A stretch of 64,000 bases of DNA from an uncultured Psychroserpens sp. (GCA_947489585.1 CANLEE010000001.1:300946-364945), one strand, 5' to 3'. Positions 44,882-55,598 are shown, counted from the stretch's first letter. The notes: a model not told the origin generated them from the sequence alone. Numbers and translations are program-made.

Positions 44882-46618
44882 ATGAAAGAAACACAAACCA
44901 TACAAAATCAAACAAAAAACACGCAAACAACAGAGCGTATGTCTGGTAGCGAAGCCATTATAAAATGTTTACTAGCTGAAGGTGTTGATATTCTTTATGG
45001 ATATCCAGGAGGTGCTATTATGCCAGTTTATGACGAATTATATAAGTATCAAGATGAAATCCATCATGTACTAACACGTCATGAACAAGGTGCAACACAT
45101 TCTGCACAAGGTTATGCAAGAATTTCTGGAAAAGTTGGTGTAGCAATAGCAACCTCTGGCCCAGGAGCAACCAATTTAATTACAGGAATCGCAGATGCGC
45201 AAATAGACTCTACTGCAATGGTATGCATTACTGGTCAAGTAGGTTCACATCTATTAGGAAGTGACGCATTTCAAGAAACAGACATCGTTGGAATCTCTAC
45301 ACCTGTAACCAAATGGAATCATCAAATAACCAAAGCCTCAGAAATTCCTGAAGTCTTTGCAAAAGCATTTTATATTGCTAAAAGCGGAAGACCAGGTCCT
45401 GTTTTAATTGATATTACTAAAGACGCTCAATTTGAAGAATTTGATTTTTCATATGAGAAATGTACTGGTATTAGAAGCTATAAACCAGTACCAAACACTA
45501 ACGAAAAGGATTTAAAAGCTGCTGCCGAATTAATCAACAATGCAAAAAAACCAATGGTTATTTGGGGACAAGGCGTGATTTTAGGAGAAGCAGAAGACCA
45601 ATTTAAAGCCGTTATCGAAAAAGCTGGATTACCTTCGGCTTGGACAATTTTAGGTGCTTCAGCTATTCCTTCATCACATCCACTAAATGTTGGTATGGTT
45701 GGTATGCACGGAAATTATGCACCAAATGTATTAACCAACGAATGTGATGTGCTAATTGCCATCGGAATGCGTTTCGATGATCGTGTCACTGGAAATCTAG
45801 CCACCTATGCCAAACAAGCTAAAGTGGTACATTTTGAAATCGATCCTGCAGAGGTTGACAAAAACGTAAAAACTGATGTCGCTGTTTTAGGAGATGCTAA
45901 AGAAAGCCTGAAAGCACTATTGCCTTTATTAAATAAAAATTCTCATAGTGAATGGCATCAAAAATTTAAAGATTTATACAAGATAGAATTCGAAAAAGTT
46001 ATTAAAAATGACTTATATCCTACCAAAGAAGGCTTGACAATGGGAGAAGTTCTAAAAGAAATTAATATACAAACCAATGGTGAAGCTGCAATTGTGAGTG
46101 ATGTTGGTCAGCATCAAATGATTGCTTGCCGTTATGCCGATTTCAATACCACTAAAAGTAATATTACATCTGGTGGATTAGGAACTATGGGATTTGCATT
46201 ACCTGCTGCAATTGGAGCAAAAATGGCAGCTCCTGAGCGAGAAGTAGTTATGATTGCTGGAGATGGCGGTTATCAAATGACAATTCAAGAATTAGGAACT
46301 ATTTTTCAACAACGAGTCCCTGTAAAAATTGTGGTATTAAATAATGAATTTCTCGGCATGGTACGCCAATGGCAGCAACTGTTTTTCGATAAACGTTATG
46401 CCTCAACAGAAATGGTAAACCCAGATTTTGTTGCAATTGCAAGAGGCTATCATATCGATGCAAAAAAAGTAAGTAAAAGAAATGAACTAAAAGATGCTGT
46501 AAAAGAAATGATAGACTGTGAAGGCCCTTACTTCTTAGAAGTTCGTGTAGAAAAAGAAGATAATGTATTTCCAATGATACCAACAGGAGCAAGTGTATCA
46601 GATATAAGATTAGAGTAG
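44882..46618 (+). CDS. ilvB: Acetolactate synthase, large (catalytic) subunit
   Basis: 578 aa thiamine-diphosphate enzyme. It condenses pyruvate with pyruvate or 2-oxobutyrate. Motifs: GYPGGAIMPVYDELYK with the catalytic Glu in the next stretch (HHVLTRHEQGA), and the C-terminal ThDP/Mg site GDGGYQMTIQELGTIFQQRVPVKIVVLNN. It starts 12 bases after ilvD, and the small subunit follows by 18 bases. Confidence 0.97.
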   Translation: MKETQTIQNQTKNTQTTERMSGSEAIIKCLLAEGVDILYGYPGGAIMPVYDELYKYQDEIHHVLTRHEQGATHSAQGYARISGKVGVAIATSGPGATNLITGIADAQIDSTAMVCITGQVGSHLLGSDAFQETDIVGISTPVTKWNHQITKASEIPEVFAKAFYIAKSGRPGPVLIDITKDAQFEEFDFSYEKCTGIRSYKPVPNTNEKDLKAAAELINNAKKPMVIWGQGVILGEAEDQFKAVIEKAGLPSAWTILGASAIPSSHPLNVGMVGMHGNYAPNVLTNECDVLIAIGMRFDDRVTGNLATYAKQAKVVHFEIDPAEVDKNVKTDVAVLGDAKESLKALLPLLNKNSHSEWHQKFKDLYKIEFEKVIKNDLYPTKEGLTMGEVLKEINIQTNGEAAIVSDVGQHQMIACRYADFNTTKSNITSGGLGTMGFALPAAIGAKMAAPEREVVMIAGDGGYQMTIQELGTIFQQRVPVKIVVLNNEFLGMVRQWQQLFFDKRYASTEMVNPDFVAIARGYHIDAKKVSKRNELKDAVKEMIDCEGPYFLEVRVEKEDNVFPMIPTGASVSDIRLE

Positions 46619-46636
46619 ATTAAAAAGATCAAGAGA

Positions 46637-47167
46637 ATGAGCGAAGAAAAAAAATTATATACCGTTTCAATTTATACTGAGAATAACATCGGACTACTTA
46701 ATCGTATTTCGGCCATTTTTCAGCGAAGACATATTAATATACAAAGTTTAAACACTTCTGTTTCTGAAATCGAAGGTGTTTCAAAATTTACGATTCTAAT
46801 TAGAGTGTCTGAAGAACAAATCAAAAAAATCATTGGTCAGATTGAAAAGCAAGTCGAGGTTATTAAAGCCTACTATCATTCTGAAGAAGACACAATTTAT
46901 CAAGAATCATGTTTGTTTAAAATCAAATCAGATTTATTGTTTGATGAGCGTCAAATTCAAAACATCATCAAAGAAAGCAATGCAAGAATTGTCACAGTAA
47001 ACAAAGAGTTTTTCGTTCTTGAAAAATCTGGAAGAACACAAGAAATAGAATTATTATATAGAGAATTAAGTGTCTTTGGCATCATGCAATTTACACGCTC
47101 AGGTCGTATTGCAGTTACTAAAGACGAAATGAAAATTTCAACAATGCTAGAAGCATTTCAACATTAA
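46637..47167 (+). CDS. ilvN: Acetolactate synthase, small (regulatory) subunit
   Basis: 176 aa. N-terminal ACT domain ([34 protein letters not shown]) that binds valine for feedback inhibition, and a C-terminal ALS-small domain. It partners the large subunit encoded directly upstream. Eleven bases separate it from ilvC. Confidence 0.95.
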   Translation: MSEEKKLYTVSIYTENNIGLLNRISAIFQRRHINIQSLNTSVSEIEGVSKFTILIRVSEEQIKKIIGQIEKQVEVIKAYYHSEEDTIYQESCLFKIKSDLLFDERQIQNIIKESNARIVTVNKEFFVLEKSGRTQEIELLYRELSVFGIMQFTRSGRIAVTKDEMKISTMLEAFQH

Positions 47168-47178
47168 AAATTAGAAAA

Positions 47179-48678
47179 ATGTCAAATTATTTTAACACAC
47201 TACCATTAAGAGAACAATTGGAGCAATTAGGGAAATGCCGCTTTATGGATGCTTCAGAATTTGAAGATGGTGTCAACGCATTAAAAGGGAAGAAAATTGT
47301 AATTGTAGGCTGTGGAGCCCAAGGACTCAACCAAGGCTTAAACATGAGAGATTCTGGATTAGATATTTCTTATACACTACGTCAAATTGCTATCGATCAG
47401 CAACGCGATTCTTACAAGAATGCAACTTCAAACGGTTTTAATGTTGGGACTTATGAAGAATTAATTCCTACTGCAGACTTGGTCTTAAACTTAACACCAG
47501 ACAAACAACATACAAATGTTGTAAATGCGGTAATGCCTTTAATGAAAAAAGGAGCTACGCTAAGTTATTCTCATGGTTTTAATATTGTTGAAGAAGGCAC
47601 AAAAATTCGAGAAGATTTAACGGTAATAATGGTCGCTCCAAAGTGTCCAGGAACAGAGGTTAGGGAAGAATATAAACGTGGATTTGGAGTACCAACCTTA
47701 ACTGCAGTACATCCCGAAAATGACCCAGAGGGGAAAGGTTGGGCACAAGCAAAAGCTTATGCTGCTGCAACTGGTGGACATAGAGCTGGTGTATTAGAAT
47801 CTTCTTTTATCGCTGAAGTAAAATCAGATTTGATGGGAGAACAAACGATTCTTTGTGGTTTACTACAAACTGGAGCAATTCTTTCTTTTGACAAAATGGT
47901 TGAAGAAGGTATCGAACCTGGTTATGCTGCTAAATTAATTCAGTTTGGATGGGAAACTATTACTGAAGCTTTAAAACATGGTGGAATTACTAACATGATG
48001 GATCGTTTATCAAATCCTGCAAAAATTAAAGCATATAAATTATCTGAAGAATTAAAAAGTATTATGCGTCCCTTGTTTGAAAAGCATATGGATGATATTA
48101 TTTCTGGTCATTTTTCAAAAACAATGATGGAAGATTGGGCAAATGATGATGTCAATTTATTGACGTGGAGAGCTGCAACTGGCGAAACAGCATTTGAAAA
48201 AACTGCCCTAACATCAGATCATATCTCAGAACAAGAGTATTTTGATCATGGTGTTTTATTAGTCGCATTTGTAAAATCAGGTGTAGAATTAGCATTTGAA
48301 ACAATGGTAAGTGCGGGTATTATTGAAGATTCAGCGTATTATGAATCATTACATGAATTACCATTGATTGCAAATACAATCGCAAGAAAGAAATTATTTG
48401 AAATGAATAGAGTGATCTCCGACACAGCAGAGTATGGCTGTTATTTATTTGATCATGCCTGTAAGCCATTGCTAACAGGTTTTATGAAAACAGTGGACAC
48501 ATCTATCATAGGAAAATCGTATTCAAGCACAAATGGTGTTGACAATATTGAATTAATTGCTATAAACAATGCCATTAGAAATCATCCAATCGAAGCTGTT
48601 GGTCAACGTTTACGTGCTGCTATGACAGCAATGAAAGTGATTAAAACGACAACTGTTAAAGATTCAGTTTTAGTATAA
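47179..48678 (+). CDS. ilvC: Ketol-acid reductoisomerase, long (class II) form
   Basis: 499 aa, the long form with a duplicated C-terminal knotted domain as in E. coli; short enzymes have about 335. NADPH-binding motif [17 protein letters not shown] near residue 45 with the Arg/Ser/Gln region [11 protein letters not shown], and metal-binding [15 protein letters not shown]. It reduces and rearranges acetolactate and acetohydroxybutyrate. Confidence 0.96.
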   Translation: MSNYFNTLPLREQLEQLGKCRFMDASEFEDGVNALKGKKIVIVGCGAQGLNQGLNMRDSGLDISYTLRQIAIDQQRDSYKNATSNGFNVGTYEELIPTADLVLNLTPDKQHTNVVNAVMPLMKKGATLSYSHGFNIVEEGTKIREDLTVIMVAPKCPGTEVREEYKRGFGVPTLTAVHPENDPEGKGWAQAKAYAAATGGHRAGVLESSFIAEVKSDLMGEQTILCGLLQTGAILSFDKMVEEGIEPGYAAKLIQFGWETITEALKHGGITNMMDRLSNPAKIKAYKLSEELKSIMRPLFEKHMDDIISGHFSKTMMEDWANDDVNLLTWRAATGETAFEKTALTSDHISEQEYFDHGVLLVAFVKSGVELAFETMVSAGIIEDSAYYESLHELPLIANTIARKKLFEMNRVISDTAEYGCYLFDHACKPLLTGFMKTVDTSIIGKSYSSTNGVDNIELIAINNAIRNHPIEAVGQRLRAAMTAMKVIKTTTVKDSVLV

Positions 48679-48724
48679 ATAGATATTGCCATCCTAAACT
48701 TAATTTAGGATCAATTTCTCTAAC

Positions 48725-49993
48725 ATGGAAGAAACCACAACAACATACAAACCAACACTAAAAGCTGTTGAAGCTGCTGCCGAAAAATTAAAAGGTATAG
48801 CTTCGGTAACACCTTTAGTTAAAAACGCAAGATATTCTAAGCATTTTCAAGCAAACATTTATCTTAAAAGAGAAGATTTGCAAGAAGTACGCTCTTATAA
48901 AATTCGTGGTGCATATAACAAAATTTCGTCTTTGACTCCTACTCAAGTTGAAAATGAGATTGTATGTGCAAGTGCAGGTAATCATGCACAAGGTGTTGCG
49001 ATTTCTTGTAAACTTTTAAAAATAAAAGGCACCATTTTTATGCCTTCACCAACACCAAATCAAAAAATTGAACAAGTTAAAATGTTTGGTGAAGACTATG
49101 TTGATGTTGTTTTAGTTGGTGATACTTTTGACGATGCTTACCATGCGGCAATGCAACAAAGCGAACAAATGAATAAAACGTTTGTTCATCCATTTAATGA
49201 CGAAAAAGTTATTGAAGGTCAAGCAACTGTAGGTTTAGAAATTATAGATCAAGCAAAAACACATCCTATCCATTACGTTTTTGTACCAGTTGGTGGTGGT
49301 GGACTTGCTGCAGGATTATCCTCAATATTTAAAATTTTATCGCCTCAAACAAAAATTATTAGCGTAGAGCCAAAAGGTGCAGCAGCTATGCTAACTTCTA
49401 TTAGATCAAATAAAAATATTGAATTAAAATCCATTGACAATTTTGTAGATGGAGCTGCTGTAAAACGCGTTGGTGATTTAAATTTTGCAATTTGTAAAGA
49501 AACATTACATCGTGTGGTTACAGTAGATGAAGGCAAGATTTGTCAAACCATTTTAGAATTATATAACAAAGATGCTATTGTTGCAGAACCAGCAGGAGTA
49601 TTAAGCCTCTCAGCTTTAGAGCAATTTAAAGATGAAATAAAAGGTAAAAATATAGTTTGCGTTATAAGCGGAAGCAATAATGACATCACACGTACAGCAG
49701 AAATTAAAGAGCGTGCACTACTCTATGCCAATCTCAAACACTATTTCATTATAAAATTCCCGCAGCGTGCAGGTGCATTAAGAGATTTTGTAGTTGATAT
49801 TTTAGGTCCAACTGATGATATTACACATTTTGAGTATACTAAAAAAGCAAACCGAGAAAATGATGTTGCTGTAGTGGGTTTACAACTAAAATCGCCTAAC
49901 GACTTACAACCTTTAATTACCAAAATGAAACTTCATAATTTTTATGGAGATTATCTTAACGACAAACCTGATTTATTTCAATTCTTAGTTTAA
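48725..49993 (+). CDS. ilvA: Biosynthetic threonine dehydratase (deaminase)
   Basis: 422 aa, the short biosynthetic form with a single C-terminal ACT-like regulatory region ([24 protein letters not shown]); E. coli IlvA has about 514 aa and two. PLP site: [22 protein letters not shown] with the Schiff-base Lys, and the glycine loop [12 protein letters not shown]. It makes 2-oxobutyrate, the isoleucine precursor. A 46-base gap after ilvC and 11 bases to gapN. Confidence 0.96.
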   Translation: MEETTTTYKPTLKAVEAAAEKLKGIASVTPLVKNARYSKHFQANIYLKREDLQEVRSYKIRGAYNKISSLTPTQVENEIVCASAGNHAQGVAISCKLLKIKGTIFMPSPTPNQKIEQVKMFGEDYVDVVLVGDTFDDAYHAAMQQSEQMNKTFVHPFNDEKVIEGQATVGLEIIDQAKTHPIHYVFVPVGGGGLAAGLSSIFKILSPQTKIISVEPKGAAAMLTSIRSNKNIELKSIDNFVDGAAVKRVGDLNFAICKETLHRVVTVDEGKICQTILELYNKDAIVAEPAGVLSLSALEQFKDEIKGKNIVCVISGSNNDITRTAEIKERALLYANLKHYFIIKFPQRAGALRDFVVDILGPTDDITHFEYTKKANRENDVAVVGLQLKSPNDLQPLITKMKLHNFYGDYLNDKPDLFQFLV

Positions 49994-50004
49994 ACAAAAC
50001 AGTT

Positions 50005-51582
50005 ATGAATATTCCTGAACAGTATCAAATCAAAAATACAGTTAACCAAAACACCTATTTAGTAGGAGGTAAATTAAAATCCTGGACTGGTACTACCTCA
50101 GAGGTATACTCAACAATTTCTTCTACTGAAGATTACAAGCCAACATTATTAGGCACCATTCCAACATTAGGAGAAGGCGAAGCCTTAGAAGCACTTGACG
50201 CAGCAGTTTTAGCGTATAATAAAGGGCAAGGTTTGTGGCCAACAATGAAAGTCGTAGACCGAATTGCCTGCATGGAAAAATTTGTAACCCAAATGAAAAC
50301 CAAACGTAAAGAAGTAGTTAAACTATTAATGTGGGAAATTGGTAAAAACTTACCCGATTCTGAAAAGGAATTCGATAGAACCGTTGAATACATCTATGAC
50401 ACCATTGAAGATTACAAGCAAATGGATCGTAATAGCGCTAAGTTTGAAAAAAACTCAGGAGTCAATGCGCATATAAGAAGAGGCCCACTTGGTGTTGTAT
50501 TATGTTTAGGCCCTTATAATTATCCTCTAAATGAAACCTTTGCGCTTTTGATTCCAGCTTTAATTATGGGTAATACTGCGGTCTTTAAACCTGCAAAATT
50601 TGGTGTTTTATTATTGTCTCCTTTATTAGAAGCCTTTCAAAACAGCTTCCCAAAAGGTGTTGTGAATATTATCTACGGAAGAGGAAGAACTGTAGCTACA
50701 CCTATTATGAGAGATGGACGTGTAGATGTATTAGCGTTAATAGGAAATAGTAAATCGGCAAATGCTTTACAAAATGAACATCCAAAAAGCAATCGCTTAC
50801 GAATGGTTTTAGGATTAGAAGCTAAAAACCCAGCGATAGTATTAAAAGATGCTGATTTAGATTTAGCAATTAGCGAATGTATTGCAGGCACAACATCATT
50901 CAATGGACAACGTTGTACTGCACTCAAAGTTTTATATGTCCATGAAGCTATTGTTGATGAATTTAACAAACGTTTTTCTGAAAAAGTAGATGCTTTAAAA
51001 TTTGCAAACCCATGGGAAGATGGTGCAAAATTAACACCATTACCAGAACCAGACAAGCCAGCATATATCCAAGAATTAATTGACGATGCTAAAGAAAAAG
51101 GAGCAAAAATTATAAATACAAAAGGTGGAAATACTACAGAGAATTATATTTTTCCAGCAGTTCTATATCCTGTGACAAAAGATATGCGTGTGTATGAAGA
51201 AGAACAATTTGGTCCAGTAATTCCTATTATTCCTTTTTCTGATATAGATGAGCCACTAGATGATATGGCTGCTTCTAATTATGGACAACAAGTAAGCTTA
51301 TTTGGCAAAGATGTTAACACATTAGCGCCTTTGATTGACACCTTAGTAAATTTAGTTTGCCGTGTAAATTTAAATAGTTCTTGTCAACGTGGTCCAGATG
51401 TCTATCCATTTACAGGTCGAAAAGATTCAGCAGTTGCGACGTTAAGTGTACATGATGCACTGCGTTCATTTTCAATTAGAACTTTCGTAGCATCAAAAGA
51501 CAATGCTTATAATAATGCCATTTTGGAAGAATTATTAGAATGTCGCGCCTCAAACTTTGTAAGAACAGATTATATTCTTTAA
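50005..51582 (+). CDS. gapN: NADP-dependent non-phosphorylating glyceraldehyde-3-phosphate dehydrogenase
   Basis: 525 aa aldehyde-dehydrogenase family. Catalytic Cys in [13 protein letters not shown] and Glu in [17 protein letters not shown]. The N-terminal half has [25 protein letters not shown]. It oxidises glyceraldehyde-3-phosphate to 3-phosphoglycerate and yields NADPH. It lies 11 bases after ilvA, so it is probably co-transcribed. NADPH is the cofactor of IlvC, which may explain the position (inference). Confidence 0.88.
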   Translation: MNIPEQYQIKNTVNQNTYLVGGKLKSWTGTTSEVYSTISSTEDYKPTLLGTIPTLGEGEALEALDAAVLAYNKGQGLWPTMKVVDRIACMEKFVTQMKTKRKEVVKLLMWEIGKNLPDSEKEFDRTVEYIYDTIEDYKQMDRNSAKFEKNSGVNAHIRRGPLGVVLCLGPYNYPLNETFALLIPALIMGNTAVFKPAKFGVLLLSPLLEAFQNSFPKGVVNIIYGRGRTVATPIMRDGRVDVLALIGNSKSANALQNEHPKSNRLRMVLGLEAKNPAIVLKDADLDLAISECIAGTTSFNGQRCTALKVLYVHEAIVDEFNKRFSEKVDALKFANPWEDGAKLTPLPEPDKPAYIQELIDDAKEKGAKIINTKGGNTTENYIFPAVLYPVTKDMRVYEEEQFGPVIPIIPFSDIDEPLDDMAASNYGQQVSLFGKDVNTLAPLIDTLVNLVCRVNLNSSCQRGPDVYPFTGRKDSAVATLSVHDALRSFSIRTFVASKDNAYNNAILEELLECRASNFVRTDYIL

Positions 51583-51671
51583 TTAAAAGCGCTTAAAAAT
51601 GAGATATTTACAATTTGAAAAGTCATTTATTTCGAAATTCACAAATCTCACACAAAACAAGATTTTATCTA

Positions 51672-51701
51672 TTGTCCTTAAAAATTTAATATGTAGTTTA
51701 G
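51672..51701 (+). promoter_or_regulatory. Promoter of the arg operon
   Basis: TTG at 51672-51674, 19 bases, then TAGTTTAG at 51694-51701, one mismatch from TAnnTTTG. The start of transcription is predicted at about 51705, at or just before the leader ATG at 51706. Confidence 0.6.
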
Positions 51702-51705
51702 CCAT

Positions 51706-51777
51706 ATGTTTACACTAAGACACAAATATAGAGCTCCCAGACCCACAGGTCTTAATTTGGCTAAACGCCGTCGCTAA
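51706..51777 (+). CDS. arg operon leader peptide, Arg-rich
   Basis: 23-residue peptide starting MFTLRHKYRAPRP and ending NLAKRRR before TAA. Six of 23 residues are Arg (AGA three times, then CGC CGT CGC just before the stop). It lies 229 bases upstream of the first arginine gene, in the 424-base gap after gapN. The codons for Ala-Lys just before the triple Arg (GCTAAA, 51760-51765) can pair with TTTAGC (51786-51791) across the stop codon, so a ribosome stalled at the Arg codons would open that hairpin. This fits leader-peptide control by arginyl-tRNA supply. Confidence 0.7.
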   Translation: MFTLRHKYRAPRPTGLNLAKRRR

Positions 51778-52006
51778 TTATCCCATTTAGCAACAAATTC
51801 TATAGTCATTATTTATTTTTATTGTGTACAACTCAGCTTTCAAATATCAGTTTCAATTCTTAATTATCTCAAGAGATAATCATAACATCGTACGTCGCTT
51901 TTTCCCGCGTCGCCCGTAAGGGTATATTTCTATTTATAGAACTTAGGTGAGTCCGGTTCTGCTTTCAAAAACAAAATCACATTTTTTAATTTAAAAATCA
52001 ATTACA
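51778..52006 (+). promoter_or_regulatory. arg operon leader region, structured
   Basis: Non-coding stretch between the leader peptide and the GNAT gene. It holds a perfect hairpin ATTATCT-CAAG-AGATAAT (51863-51880); an alternative pairing of GAGATAAT with ATTATCCC next to the leader stop; a GC-rich patch (51886-51922) whose frame reads VRRFFPRRP then TAA, i.e. four more Arg codons; a small CCC-GTAA-GGG stem; and TTCTAT/ATAGAA (51928-51941). I found no GC-rich stem with a T run, so no canonical intrinsic terminator. Control could be translational or Rho-dependent. Confidence 0.45.
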
Positions 52007-52630
52007 ATGAAAATTGTTATTGCTGATAAATCACATAGTATTTACGCAGACATCATTTGCGAAACTATTACTGAAGCTGCACAAGTTAGAGGTACAGGAA
52101 TCGCAAAGCGAAAACCAGAATATATCATTACTAAAATGCAAAACAGAAATGCTGTTATTGCTTTAGATGGTAATAAATTTGCCGGCTTTTGTTATATCGA
52201 AGCTTGGAGCCATGGGAAATTCGTGGCTAATTCGGGTTTAATTGTGCATCCAGATTATAGAAACCAAGGCCTTGCAAAAAAGATTAAAAAAGTCATTTTT
52301 GAACATTCAAGATCTAAATTTCCAAATTCCAAAGTCTTTAGTATTACAACCGGTTTAGCTGTTATGAAAATGAATAGCGACTTAGGCTACAAACCTGTAA
52401 CATTCTCAGAATTGACAGACGATCAATCCTTCTGGAAAGGCTGTCAAACTTGTAAAAATTTTGATGTTTTGACGAGAACTGAACAAAAAATGTGTTTATG
52501 CACAGGCATGCTCTACGACCCTTCAAAAACAAGGGAAAACAAAAAACAAGAGCATAATTATGATAAAAAAGTATGGACAAGATTGAAAAACATCAAACAA
52601 TCCATGTTCTTAAAAAAAGATAAAAAATGA
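52007..52630 (+). CDS. GNAT-family acyltransferase, probable first step of arginine synthesis
   Basis: 207 aa. GNAT core with the acetyl-CoA motif VHPDYRNQGLAKKIKKVIFE (residues about 83-103). The Cys-containing C-terminal part (WKGCQTCKNFDVL, MCLCTGM) is unusual for the family. As the first gene of the arg operon it probably makes the N-acylglutamate precursor in place of ArgA/ArgJ. Acetyl or succinyl donor is not settled by sequence. Its stop overlaps the argG start by four bases (ATGA). Confidence 0.8.
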   Translation: MKIVIADKSHSIYADIICETITEAAQVRGTGIAKRKPEYIITKMQNRNAVIALDGNKFAGFCYIEAWSHGKFVANSGLIVHPDYRNQGLAKKIKKVIFEHSRSKFPNSKVFSITTGLAVMKMNSDLGYKPVTFSELTDDQSFWKGCQTCKNFDVLTRTEQKMCLCTGMLYDPSKTRENKKQEHNYDKKVWTRLKNIKQSMFLKKDKK

Positions 52631-53811
52631 ACAAATTAGTAATAGCATATAGTGGCGGACTAGACACTTCATATTGTGCTGTAAGTCTTAGTAAATCTGG
52701 TTTTGATGTTCATGCAGTAAGTGTGAATACTGGCGGATTTACTTCAGAGGAAATCAATACTATTGAAAGCAATGCCTACAAAATGGGTGCATCAACCTAT
52801 AAAAATATAGATGCCGTTGCATCCTACTATGACAAAGTGATAAAGTATTTAATCTTCGGAAATGTGCTAAAAAACAACACGTATCCTTTGTCTGTAAGTG
52901 CCGAACGTATCATTCAAGCGATTGAGATTATTCAATACGCTAAAAGCATAGATGCCAAATACATCGCTCACGGAAGTACAGGAGCCGGAAATGATCAAGT
53001 CCGTTTTGATATGATTTTTCAAACCTTAGCGCCAGAAATCGAAATCATTACACCAATTAGAGATGGGCAATTATCCAGACAAGAAGAGATAGATTACCTC
53101 ATTGCTAATGATATTGATATGTCTTGGAACAAAGCAAAATACTCAATAAATAAAGGCCTTTGGGGAACAAGTGTTGGTGGCCAAGAAACGCTGACTTCAG
53201 AAGAACCATTACCCGAATCTGCTTATCCTTCACAATTGAAAAAAGAAGGCAAAGAGAAAATTACACTAACTTTTGAAAAAGGAGAATTCGTAGCTCTAAA
53301 TGGAAAAGTAGATTCAGCTGAAAACAATATAGAATTACTTAACAGTTTGGCTTCAGATTTTGCTATTGGAAGAGATATTCATGTTGGTGATACCATTGTT
53401 GGCATCAAAGGAAGAGTTGGTTTTGAAGCTGCTGCTGCTTTAATTATCATCAAAGCACATCACTTACTAGAGAAGCATACGTTAACCAAATGGCAATTAC
53501 AGCATAAAGATTATTTATCAAATTTCTATGGCATGCATTTACACGAAGGGCAATATTTAGATCCAGTAATGCGAGATATGGAAGCCTTTTTACAAAACAG
53601 CCAAGCCAAAGTTTCAGGTGATGTTACTGTGACATTGAAACCATATCATTTCAGTTTAGATGGCATTTCTTCTAAACATGATTTAATGAATGCCAAATTT
53701 GGAAGTTATGGCGAAGAAAACAAAGGCTGGTCTGCAGAGGAAGCAAAAGGTTTTATTAAGATAAATGCCAATCAGAACAAAATATATCAACACGTAAATT
53801 CAGGATTATGA
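52627..53811 (+). CDS. argG: Argininosuccinate synthase
   Basis: 394 aa. ATP pyrophosphatase loop AYSGGLDTSYCAVSL at the N-terminus, GSTGAGNDQVRFD and GRVGFEAAAALIIIKAHH. It joins citrulline and aspartate. It overlaps both neighbours by four bases (ATGA), a sign of translational coupling. Confidence 0.95.
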   Translation: MNKLVIAYSGGLDTSYCAVSLSKSGFDVHAVSVNTGGFTSEEINTIESNAYKMGASTYKNIDAVASYYDKVIKYLIFGNVLKNNTYPLSVSAERIIQAIEIIQYAKSIDAKYIAHGSTGAGNDQVRFDMIFQTLAPEIEIITPIRDGQLSRQEEIDYLIANDIDMSWNKAKYSINKGLWGTSVGGQETLTSEEPLPESAYPSQLKKEGKEKITLTFEKGEFVALNGKVDSAENNIELLNSLASDFAIGRDIHVGDTIVGIKGRVGFEAAAALIIIKAHHLLEKHTLTKWQLQHKDYLSNFYGMHLHEGQYLDPVMRDMEAFLQNSQAKVSGDVTVTLKPYHFSLDGISSKHDLMNAKFGSYGEENKGWSAEEAKGFIKINANQNKIYQHVNSGL

Positions 53812-54785
53812 TTAAAGTAGGAATTATTGGAGGTGCCGGTTATACAGCTGGTGAATTGATTAGATTATTACTCAATCACAATCAAGTAATCATCGATTTT
53901 GTTTTTAGCACATCAAATGCTGGCAATAAAGTATATGAAGTCCATCAGGATTTAATTGGTGCTACAGACATTGAATTTTCAAGTAACATTAATTCAAAAG
54001 TTGATGCTTTATTTTTATGCTTAGGTCATGGAAACTCAAAGGTGTTTTTAGAACAACATTCATTTTCAGAAAACACAAAAATCATCGATTTAAGTAACGA
54101 TTTTAGACTTGACGCTGAAAAAGTATTCAACGGAAAAAACTTTATTTATGGTTTGCCAGAATTACAAAAAGAGGCCATTAAAAATGCAAACTATATCGCA
54201 AACCCAGGATGTTTTGCCACTGCCATTCAACTGGCATTATTGCCTTTAGCACATGCAAATTTAATTCATGAAGACATTCATATTAATGCGGTTACAGGTG
54301 CTACAGGAGCAGGTACATCATTATCTAAAACCACACATTTTACTTGGAGAGATAATAATTTTTCGCATTACAAACCTTTTACGCATCAGCATTTAGGTGA
54401 GATCAATCAAACAGTCTGTCAATTACAAGATAACTTTGATTCAGAAATTCATTTCATGCCAAATCGCGGTAATTTTTCTAGAGGCATCTTTGCCACTGCT
54501 TATACAACATTTGAAGGCTCAATAGAAGATGCGAAAGCCTATTATAAAGCCTATTATAAAGACGCTGCTTTTACATTTGTTTCAGATGGAGATATTCATT
54601 TAAAACAAGTTGTAAACACTAACAATTGTATCATCCACTTACATAAATACAAGAACAAATTATTAATTACAAGCATCATAGACAACCTACTAAAAGGGGC
54701 TTCCGGACAAGCCATTCAAAATATGAATTTAGCTTTCGGTTTTGAAGAAACTGAAGGTTTAAAACTTAAAGCTAATTTCTTTTAA
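53808..54785 (+). CDS. argC: N-acyl-gamma-glutamyl-phosphate reductase
   Basis: 325 aa. NADP motif GIIGGAGYTAGELIRLLLNH at the N-terminus, and the catalytic Cys in NPGCFATAIQLALLPL. It reduces N-acylglutamyl phosphate to the semialdehyde. It overlaps argG by four bases and precedes proC by 12. Confidence 0.95.
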   Translation: MIKVGIIGGAGYTAGELIRLLLNHNQVIIDFVFSTSNAGNKVYEVHQDLIGATDIEFSSNINSKVDALFLCLGHGNSKVFLEQHSFSENTKIIDLSNDFRLDAEKVFNGKNFIYGLPELQKEAIKNANYIANPGCFATAIQLALLPLAHANLIHEDIHINAVTGATGAGTSLSKTTHFTWRDNNFSHYKPFTHQHLGEINQTVCQLQDNFDSEIHFMPNRGNFSRGIFATAYTTFEGSIEDAKAYYKAYYKDAAFTFVSDGDIHLKQVVNTNNCIIHLHKYKNKLLITSIIDNLLKGASGQAIQNMNLAFGFEETEGLKLKANFF

Positions 54786-54797
54786 AAACACGACAAA

Positions 54798-55598
54798 ATG
54801 AAAATCGCAATTATAGGAACAGGAAATTTAGGAAAATCAATCGCAAAAGGATTGATAACTAATAATGCTATCACCACATTATATTTAACCAAACGAAACT
54901 TAGATGATATTCAAGAATTTGAAGGTTATACTAATGTGGTATTAACAACAGACAACATTGAAGCCGTTAAACAATCTGATATTTTAATTTTTGCCGTACA
55001 GCCAGCACATTTTGAACAGATTTTGAAAGATGTTAAACCATATCTTACCGAAAACCATGTGTTGATTTCTACGATTACAGGGTTTTTAATTCCAAAGATT
55101 GAAACACAAGTTGGTAGCGATCAATTTATCATAAGAGCTATGCCAAATACTGCCATTGCTGTTGGAAAATCTATGACCTGTTTATGTAGTAATGAAAAAG
55201 GTGAAAAACGCATTAAGATTGCCGAAGCCATTTTTAATAGATTAGGCCACACTTTAGCCATTCCAGAATCCCAAATGCAAGCTGCTACTGTAGTTTGTGC
55301 TAGCGGAATTGCATTCTGGATGCGACTTATAAGAGCCACAACTCAAGCCGCAATTCAATTGGGTTTTGATACCAAAGAAGCACAAGAATTAGCAATGTAT
55401 ACATCTGAAGGTGCTGCTAACTTATTAATTACAAATGGGAATCATCCAGAAGAAGAAATAGATCGAGTCACAACACCTCAAGGTTGCACAATTACTGGGT
55501 TGAATGAAATGGAACACAAAGGTTTAAGCTCTTCATTAATTCAAGGCATGGTCGCTTCATTTAATAAAATCAATACCATTAAAAAGGAACAGATATGA
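54798..55598 (+). CDS. proC: Pyrroline-5-carboxylate reductase
   Basis: 266 aa. Rossmann motif IGTGNLGKSIAKGL at the N-terminus, RAMPNTAIAVGKSMT in the middle, and the C-terminal signature TTPQGCTITGLNEMEHKGL. It makes proline from pyrroline-5-carboxylate. Its place inside the arginine operon ties proline and arginine synthesis. It overlaps argD by four bases. Confidence 0.94.
   Translation: MKIAIIGTGNLGKSIAKGLITNNAITTLYLTKRNLDDIQEFEGYTNVVLTTDNIEAVKQSDILIFAVQPAHFEQILKDVKPYLTENHVLISTITGFLIPKIETQVGSDQFIIRAMPNTAIAVGKSMTCLCSNEKGEKRIKIAEAIFNRLGHTLAIPESQMQAATVVCASGIAFWMRLIRATTQAAIQLGFDTKEAQELAMYTSEGAANLLITNGNHPEEEIDRVTTPQGCTITGLNEMEHKGLSSSLIQGMVASFNKINTIKKEQI

Noticed and set aside
51886..51960. 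GC-rich patch plus GAGTCCGGTTC as part of a group II intron or ribozyme
   Set aside because: No domain V hairpin, no reverse transcriptase and no matching 5' boundary are present.
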